In this document: in pieces, positions 6,101 through 10,048 of the stretch
Numbering within the stretch: position 1 is the stretch's first letter
Layout of the letters: each line of letters opens with the position of its first letter
Assembly: GCA_046723735.1 (NCBI GenBank)
Contig: JBKOVB010000010.1
Span: 1 to 10,048 of the forward strand
Direction of reading: 5' to 3'
Source: RYN-111 sp046723735
GTDB taxonomy: Bacteria > Actinomycetota > Actinomycetes > Mycobacteriales > SCTD01
DNA length: 10,048 nt
Notes under the pieces: generated by a model
The model's input: only the letters and a program-made list of their open reading frames with translations
Told to the model about the DNA's origin: nothing
Database searches by the model: none
Translations under genes and position numbers: made by a program

Positions 6101-6831
6101 TTGCCGAAGTCCTCGCGCACCTTGTCGGCGACGCCGAGCAGGTTCAGCTCGAAGGTGTAGCTCTGCTCGATGCGGTAGCTCTTGCGCACGTCCCACAGGT
6201 CGATGTCCGTAAGGGCCTCCTTCGCCATCCGGATCACCGTCGGGTCCTTCTCGGCGATCGCCCGCGCCACCTCGAGAGCCTTGGCGCGCAGCTCCTCGCG
6301 CGGCACGACGTGCAGCACCGAGCCGAACGCGTGCAGCTCCTGCGCCGTCGCGGTGGCTGAGGTGTAGAGCATCGCCCGGGCCTTGTGCAACGGCACGAGC
6401 CGCGACAGGTGCGTGGCAGCACCCAGGGCGCCGCGGTCGACCTCGGGCAGCCCGAAGGTCGCGTCCTCCGAGGCGATCACGATGTCGCTGTTGCCCGCGA
6501 GGCCGATCCCGCCGCCGAGGCAGAATCCCTGCACGGCGGTGATGACCGGCACCGGGCACTCGTACACCGCGGCGAACGCGGCGAAGCAGCCTCGGTTGGC
6601 GCCGACCAGCGCGTTCTTGGTCTCGTCGCGCTGGAACTCCTTGATGTCCACGCCCGCGTTGAAGCCACGGCCCTCCGCGCGGAGCACGACGGAGCGCGTC
6701 GACGCGTCCCGGCCGGCCGCCTGCACCGCGTCGGCGAGGTCGAACCAGCCCTTCACCGGCAGGGCGTTGACGGGCGGGTTGTCGACGACGACCTCGACGA
6801 CCCCGTCCTCGTGGCGCTCAATGCTGATCAA
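6097..6831 (-). CDS. echA20: EchA20, crotonase-family ring-D hydrolase of HIP catabolism
   Basis: The product has 244 residues. Crotonase signatures are NPPVNALPVKGWFDLADAV (residues 18-36), the oxyanion-hole loops FNAGVDIKE (57-65) and GFCLGGGIGL (102-111), and FGLPEVDRGALGAATHLSRL (126-145). The Glu that true enoyl-CoA hydratases carry in GGGxEL is Gly110 here, while the second Glu (Glu130) is kept. That argues against simple hydration and for the known EchA20 reaction. In M. tuberculosis, EchA20 opens ring D of the bicyclic CoA ester formed by IpdF and IpdC, yielding COCHEA-CoA. The similarity to EchA20, as I remember its sequence, runs over the whole length. The start is a TTG with TAGGAG 6 bases upstream; that site includes the ipdF stop codon. 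Confidence 0.88.
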   Translation of the reverse strand: MISIERHEDGVVEVVVDNPPVNALPVKGWFDLADAVQAAGRDASTRSVVLRAEGRGFNAGVDIKEFQRDETKNALVGANRGCFAAFAAVYECPVPVITAVQGFCLGGGIGLAGNSDIVIASEDATFGLPEVDRGALGAATHLSRLVPLHKARAMLYTSATATAQELHAFGSVLHVVPREELRAKALEVARAIAEKDPTVIRMAKEALTDIDLWDVRKSYRIEQSYTFELNLLGVADKVREDFGK

Positions 6832-6837
6832 CGCGTT

Positions 6838-6843
6838 CTCCTA
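6838..6843 (-). promoter_or_regulatory. echA20 ribosome binding site overlapping the ipdF stop
   Basis: On the minus strand the bases TAGGAG contain the TAG stop of ipdF (6843-6841) and the GGAG that directs initiation at the TTG at 6831, with spacer AACGCG. It supports the TTG start. A ribosome ending ipdF would sit on the initiation site of echA20, which suggests coupled translation. Confidence 0.65.
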
Positions 6844-7602
6844 CGGGTGCTGGCTGCTGACGGAGACGACCTCGCCGGTCATGTACGACGAGTAGTCGCT
6901 GGCGAGGAAGACGATGACGTTCGCGACCTCCCAGGGCTCGGCGGCACGGCCGAACGCCTCCCGGGAGGAGAGCTCGTCGAGGAGCTCGTCGGTGGTGACC
7001 TTCGCGAGGAAGGCGTGCATCGCGATGGAGGGGGACACCGCGTTGACGCGGACGCCGAACTTCGCGCCCTCGACGCCGGCGGTGCGGGTGAGCGCCATGA
7101 CGCCGGCCTTCGCGGCGGCGTAGTGCGCCTGGCCCTCCTGGGCCCGCCAGCCGATGACGCTGGCGTTGTTGACGACCACGCCGGAGCCCTGCTGCTGCAT
7201 GACCTTGAACGCCGCCCGGGTGCACCGGAAGGTGCCGGTGAGGGTCACGTCCAGGACGCGGCTCCACTGGTCGTCGGTCATGTCGACGATGTTCGCGGTG
7301 CCGCCGAGGCCGGCGTTGTTCACGAGCACGTCGACGCGGCCGTGGGCCTTGACCGTCTCGTCGAACAGGCGCTGGACCTGCTCCTCGACCGTGACGTCGC
7401 AGGGGATCGCGAGCACGCCGCCGAGCTGCTCGGCGGTCTCGGCGAGCCGGCGCTCGTGCCAGTCGCTGACCACGACGGTGGCGCCCTCCTCGATGGCCTT
7501 CTTGGCGGTCGCGAAGCCGATGCCGGTGCCCGCGGCCGCGGTCACGACGACCACCTTGCCGGCCAGCAGCCCGTGGCCGGGGACGTACTCCGGGGCGCTC
7601 AC
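6841..7602 (-). CDS. ipdF: IpdF, short-chain dehydrogenase of the steroid C/D-ring pathway
   Basis: The product has 253 residues. It begins with an SDR leader containing GHGLLAGK, then the unusual cofactor loop TAAAGTGIG (residues 21-29), Asp47, CDV (68-70), NNAG (95-98), Ser148, Tyr161, Lys165 and the ending EVVSVSSQHP. The TAAAGTGIG loop, the NNASVIGWRAQ segment and the SQHP end match what I remember of M. tuberculosis Rv3559c (IpdF). IpdF acts with IpdC and EchA20 on 5-OH-HIC-CoA, most likely by oxidising the 5-hydroxyl to a ketone. The Asn of the usual SDR tetrad is replaced by Thr120 (DVTLTG). The GTG start overlaps the ipdC stop as GTGA, with AGAGG about 8 bases upstream. Another SDR substrate is possible, but the operon context makes IpdF likely. 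Confidence 0.85.
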   Translation of the reverse strand: MSAPEYVPGHGLLAGKVVVVTAAAGTGIGFATAKKAIEEGATVVVSDWHERRLAETAEQLGGVLAIPCDVTVEEQVQRLFDETVKAHGRVDVLVNNAGLGGTANIVDMTDDQWSRVLDVTLTGTFRCTRAAFKVMQQQGSGVVVNNASVIGWRAQEGQAHYAAAKAGVMALTRTAGVEGAKFGVRVNAVSPSIAMHAFLAKVTTDELLDELSSREAFGRAAEPWEVANVIVFLASDYSSYMTGEVVSVSSQHP

Positions 7603-8651
7603 GGGTTCAGCCTCTTCAGCACGGTCTCGGCCTCCGTCATGATCCGTTCGAGAAGCTCCTGCACCGACGGCAGGTCGTCGATGAGACCCACGACCTGGCC
7701 CGACGCCATCACGCCCAGGTCGGGGCGGCCGTCCACCATCGCCGCCTTGAGCAGCATGGGCGTGTTCGCCGCCATCACGACCTGCGACAGCGAGAGCTCG
7801 GCGCTCTTGCGCATCGCCAGGCCCTCGGTGACGACGTCCTTCCACGGCGTGCCGGACATCTTCTGGAACGCCAGGGCGTTGCGCATCGCGCGGGTCATCC
7901 GGCCCAGTGCGCGGCTCTTGAGGAGCTCGTCGACGAAGGGCGTGCGCAGCACGCGGTGCGGCACCCCGTCGACCTCGGTGGTCACCACCGTGTCGGCGAC
8001 GGTCTTGTCGAGGTAGACCTTCTTGACCTCCTCGGACACCGCGCTGTCGGAGGTGAGCAGGAACCGGGTGCCCATCGCGATGCCCTCGGCGCCGTACGCC
8101 AGCGCGGCGACCAGCCCACGGCCGTCGAAGAACCCGCCTGCCGCGATCACCGGGATGTCGACGGCGTCGACGACCTGGGGGAGCAGCAGCGTGGTGGGCA
8201 CGGCACCGGTGTGCCCACCGCCCTCGCCGCCCTGCACCACGACCGCGTCGACGCCCCACTCGGCGACCTTCTCCGCGTGCCGCTTCGCACCGATGGACGG
8301 CATGACGACCATGCCGTGGTCCTTGCAACGCTGGATGAGCTCCTTCTTCGGCGCCAGCGCGAACGACGCGACCCGGACGCCTTCGCGGGCCATCAGCTCG
8401 ATGCGGTCCACCGCGTCCGGTGCATCCGCGCGCAGGTTGACGCCGAACGGCTTGTCTGTGCGACCGCGGGTCTCCTTGACGGCGTTCTCAAGCTGCTCGT
8501 AGCTCATCGTCGCGCTGGCAAGGATGCCGAGCCCGCCTGCGTTCGCGGTGGCGGAGGTGAGCTTGGGGCCGCTGACGTAGCCCATGCCCGTCTGCACGAT
8601 CGGGTACTTCACGCCGAAGAGCTCGGTGGCGCGGGTCTGCAGGGCGGTCAT
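7599..8651 (-). CDS. ipdC: IpdC, FMN-dependent oxidoreductase of HIP catabolism (nitronate monooxygenase-like family)
   Basis: The product has 350 residues; M. tuberculosis Rv3553 is about 355. It is a TIM-barrel flavoprotein of the NPD/nitronate-monooxygenase family. Motifs seen are the N-terminal YPIVQTGMGYVSGPKL (residues 16-31), GGLGILAS (39-46), the family hallmark QGGEGGGHTG (140-149) and the FMN phosphate-binding strands IPVIAAGGFFDGRGL (166-180) and GIAMGTRFL (190-198). IpdC acts between IpdF and EchA20 in conversion of 5-OH-HIC-CoA to COCHEA-CoA; deletion in M. tuberculosis or Rhodococcus leads to build-up of 5-OH-HIC-CoA. Automated annotation would probably call it nitronate monooxygenase, which is misleading here. 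The ATG overlaps the ipdB stop as ATGA and has a perfect AAGGAGGT 9 bases upstream. Confidence 0.9.
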   Translation of the reverse strand: MTALQTRATELFGVKYPIVQTGMGYVSGPKLTSATANAGGLGILASATMSYEQLENAVKETRGRTDKPFGVNLRADAPDAVDRIELMAREGVRVASFALAPKKELIQRCKDHGMVVMPSIGAKRHAEKVAEWGVDAVVVQGGEGGGHTGAVPTTLLLPQVVDAVDIPVIAAGGFFDGRGLVAALAYGAEGIAMGTRFLLTSDSAVSEEVKKVYLDKTVADTVVTTEVDGVPHRVLRTPFVDELLKSRALGRMTRAMRNALAFQKMSGTPWKDVVTEGLAMRKSAELSLSQVVMAANTPMLLKAAMVDGRPDLGVMASGQVVGLIDDLPSVQELLERIMTEAETVLKRLNP

Positions 8652-9382
8652 GCCGGCGAGACCTCCTTGTCGCGCAGGTTCTTGGGGTCGAGCACCTCGC
8701 GGATGAGTCGCAGCTCCACGTCGGTCGGCAGCCGCGTCTCGACGACCTCGTCGACGTGCAGCGGGAAGCCGGTCGCCTCCTGGACCTGCTCGACGGTCAC
8801 GCCCGGGTGCACCGACACGAGCCGCATGGTGCCGTCCGGGCCGCCGAGGTCGAGGACGGCCAGGTCGGTGACGACGCGACGCAGGTCGACCTTCACGCCC
8901 TGGTTGGTGCCGACGCCGCTGACCATGTCGACGCCGTCGACGAACACCCGGGTGGAGTGCTTCGGCACCCAGTACGACGTCGCGTGGTTGACCGTGTTGC
9001 CGGGCGCTCCGCGGACACCCAGCAGCTGGTTCGTGGGCTTCTCGAACGGGCCGATGCAGCTGATGTTCTGGTTGCCGTACCGGTCGATCTGGGACGCGCC
9101 CATCATCACGTGCCGGTGGCCGTTCCAGACCAGGTCGAAGATCGCGCGGTACGGGATCCAGGCCTCGGTCGCCGCCGGCGGCTTCGCGCCCAGTGCCCAC
9201 GGGCCGGCCACGAAGGTCGCCTCGCCGTCCGAGAGCAGCAGGTCGGGCTCGAAGGTCTCGCGGGCGAGCCGGGCGCCGAGCGAGGGCACCAGCGCCATCG
9301 GGCTGGCCAGGATCTCGCCGTCGCCGCGCCAGGCTTCGGCGCACGCGACCGCGCAGACCTCCGCCCTCGTCACGTCGCTCAC
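8648..9382 (-). CDS. ipdB: IpdB, beta subunit of the COCHEA-CoA ring hydrolase
   Basis: The product has 244 residues (about 250 in M. tuberculosis Rv3552). It belongs to the class I CoA-transferase beta-subunit fold. With IpdA it forms an enzyme that looks like a CoA transferase but hydrolyses the last steroid ring (COCHEA-CoA), a step shared by steroid-degrading bacteria. The transferase motif SENGxxG, which carries the nucleophilic Glu, is absent; the matching stretch reads LLLSDGEATF (residues 48-57). This fits the published view that IpdAB lacks the transferase glutamate. Other recognisable parts are MMGASQIDRYGNQNIS, GPFEKPTNQLLGVRGAPGN and a VHPGVTVEQVQEATGF segment typical of the family's C-terminus. 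The GTG start at 9382 overlaps the ipdA stop as GTGA, with AAGG about 10 bases upstream. Confidence 0.9.
   Translation of the reverse strand: MSDVTRAEVCAVACAEAWRGDGEILASPMALVPSLGARLARETFEPDLLLSDGEATFVAGPWALGAKPPAATEAWIPYRAIFDLVWNGHRHVMMGASQIDRYGNQNISCIGPFEKPTNQLLGVRGAPGNTVNHATSYWVPKHSTRVFVDGVDMVSGVGTNQGVKVDLRRVVTDLAVLDLGGPDGTMRLVSVHPGVTVEQVQEATGFPLHVDEVVETRLPTDVELRLIREVLDPKNLRDKEVSPA
8661..8668 (-). promoter_or_regulatory. Consensus ribosome binding site of ipdC inside the end of ipdB
   Basis: The minus strand reads AAGGAGGT, fully complementary to the end of 16S rRNA, 9 bases before the ipdC ATG at 8651. It encodes part of the KEV near the IpdB C-terminus. It is the strongest such site in the operon and suggests ipdC is translated independently of, and possibly more than, its neighbours. 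Confidence 0.7.
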
Positions 9383-10048
9383 GCGCTGGCCGCCTTCCGC
9401 TCGTCGTGGAACGCCTTCACCGCGTCCTGGTAGGCCGCCTCGTCCCCACCGAGGAAGCGCGCCGCGAACGCCGCCCACGTCTCGGGGTCCTTGGCCGCGG
9501 TGGCGTACTCCTTCTGGAACGCCTCGTCCCGCTCGTAGTCGGGCGTGCAGCTCGTGAAGTGCGCACCGCCGGGCGCCTCGACGACGCCGTGCACCATCCA
9601 CCGCGCGATGCGGCGGCGGGTCAGCTCGCCGAGCTCCTCGGTCGGGACGACCCGCTCGCACGACAGGTAGGCCCGCTCCGCCGCTTGGCAGAACAGGTCG
9701 TCGAAGTAGAGGTCCGGCCCGTGGAAGGCGGCGTTGCCGCGCTCGTCGGCCACGTTGAGGTGCACCAGGGCGGCGTCGAGCCGCAGGGCGGGTACGGCGA
9801 GCAGCTCCTCCCCGCCGTACGGGTCGGTGACGCGCTTGAGGGACGGGTTGACGCGCTCGACGTCGGAGCCGAGGCCCGCGCGGGTCGGCAGGTAGGGCAG
9901 GTTGAGGGAGGCGGCGTACAGGCCCCACTGGACCATGCCCTCGTCCCACTCGACCGGCTCGACGGCGGCCGCCTTGCGGGCGGCCTGGAAGTGCGGCTCG
10001 AGCGGGATGGAGTCGAGCGACACGAAGCCGTAGACGAGCTTGCTCACC
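9379..10048 (-). CDS. ipdA: IpdA, alpha subunit of the COCHEA-CoA ring hydrolase (N-terminus outside window)
   Basis: About 222 residues are visible, against roughly 290 for M. tuberculosis Rv3551. The GTG at 10047 is probably an internal valine: the following KLVYGFVSLDS corresponds to a stretch about 65-70 residues into IpdA, so the N-terminal third, with its glycine-rich CoA-binding segment, lies beyond the window edge. Matching segments are WDEGMVQWGL, LPYLPTRAGLGSD, ALRLDAALVHLNVADERGNA, GPDLYFDDLFCQAAERA and VEAPGGAHFTSCTPDYERDE. The Glu of WDEGM is near the position of Glu105 of the alpha subunit, reported as essential for ring hydrolysis, though I cannot number it exactly. It is the most upstream visible gene of the operon, so the promoter and any KstR2-type operator must lie outside the window. 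Confidence 0.88.
   Translation of the reverse strand, partial: VSKLVYGFVSLDSIPLEPHFQAARKAAAVEPVEWDEGMVQWGLYAASLNLPYLPTRAGLGSDVERVNPSLKRVTDPYGGEELLAVPALRLDAALVHLNVADERGNAAFHGPDLYFDDLFCQAAERAYLSCERVVPTEELGELTRRRIARWMVHGVVEAPGGAHFTSCTPDYERDEAFQKEYATAAKDPETWAAFAARFLGGDEAAYQDAVKAFHDERKAASA

Noticed and set aside
6385..8016. Plus-strand open frame of 543 codons across echA20, ipdF and ipdC
   Set aside because: Antisense shadow: low-complexity Asp/Val/Arg/His composition, no motifs, and it crosses three well-supported minus-strand genes.
7956..9557. Plus-strand open frame of 533 codons across ipdC, ipdB and ipdA
   Set aside because: Antisense shadow of three recognised genes, ending in an Arg/Pro/Ser-rich tail with no domain.
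10045..10047. GTG as the start codon of ipdA
   Set aside because: The protein beginning there would lack the N-terminal third of IpdA. The following residues match an internal segment, so the gene most likely runs off the window edge.
1..10048. CRISPR arrays, tRNA or rRNA genes, insertion sequences, phage genes, or a KstR2-type operator
   Set aside because: No repeat-spacer pattern, cloverleaf or transposase was found on reading both strands. The promoter of the steroid operon lies outside the window, so no operator for it is expected here.

Overview
The window is very GC-rich and densely coded, with GTG and TTG starts, 4-bp ATGA/GTGA overlaps and strong Shine-Dalgarno sites. With its gene content this points to an actinobacterium (Actinomycetota). 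A steroid-degrading Nocardioides-like or Rhodococcus/Mycobacterium-like lineage is plausible, but the genus cannot be fixed from sequence alone.

Left part (1-2610). The window opens inside a plus-strand FAD-dependent oxidoreductase of the phytoene-desaturase-like family. It converges on a 50-codon minus-strand reading frame with an excellent ribosome binding site. After about 550 bases with no convincing gene comes a minus-strand chorismate-lyase-like gene (UbiC/DUF98 type). A further 374 bases of mostly empty sequence follow, holding a 26-codon reading frame with a strong ribosome binding site. This part is looser and less biased in codon use than the rest, and looks like accessory DNA.

Middle (2611-4931). 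Two plus-strand genes overlap by 4 bp: a YbdK-type carboxylate-amine ligase (GCS2 family) and an M20D amidohydrolase/peptidase. A ligase that makes an amide bond sits next to a hydrolase that could cut one. The substrate is unknown.

Right part (4953-10048). Seven minus-strand genes form one tight operon, read right to left: ipdA (cut by the window edge), ipdB, ipdC, ipdF, echA20, an NTF2/SnoaL-like gene and a second short-chain dehydrogenase. Five of the six junctions are 4-bp overlaps. The sixth is a 9-bp gap in which the stop codon of one gene is part of the Shine-Dalgarno of the next. The first five genes correspond to the enzymes known from Mycobacterium tuberculosis and Rhodococcus to open the last two steroid rings (C and D). 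IpdF, IpdC and EchA20 convert 5-OH-HIC-CoA to COCHEA-CoA, and IpdAB then hydrolyses the remaining ring. The organism therefore probably degrades sterols or bile-acid-like steroids. The last two genes have no assigned role in that pathway and are the best candidates here for undescribed biochemistry.
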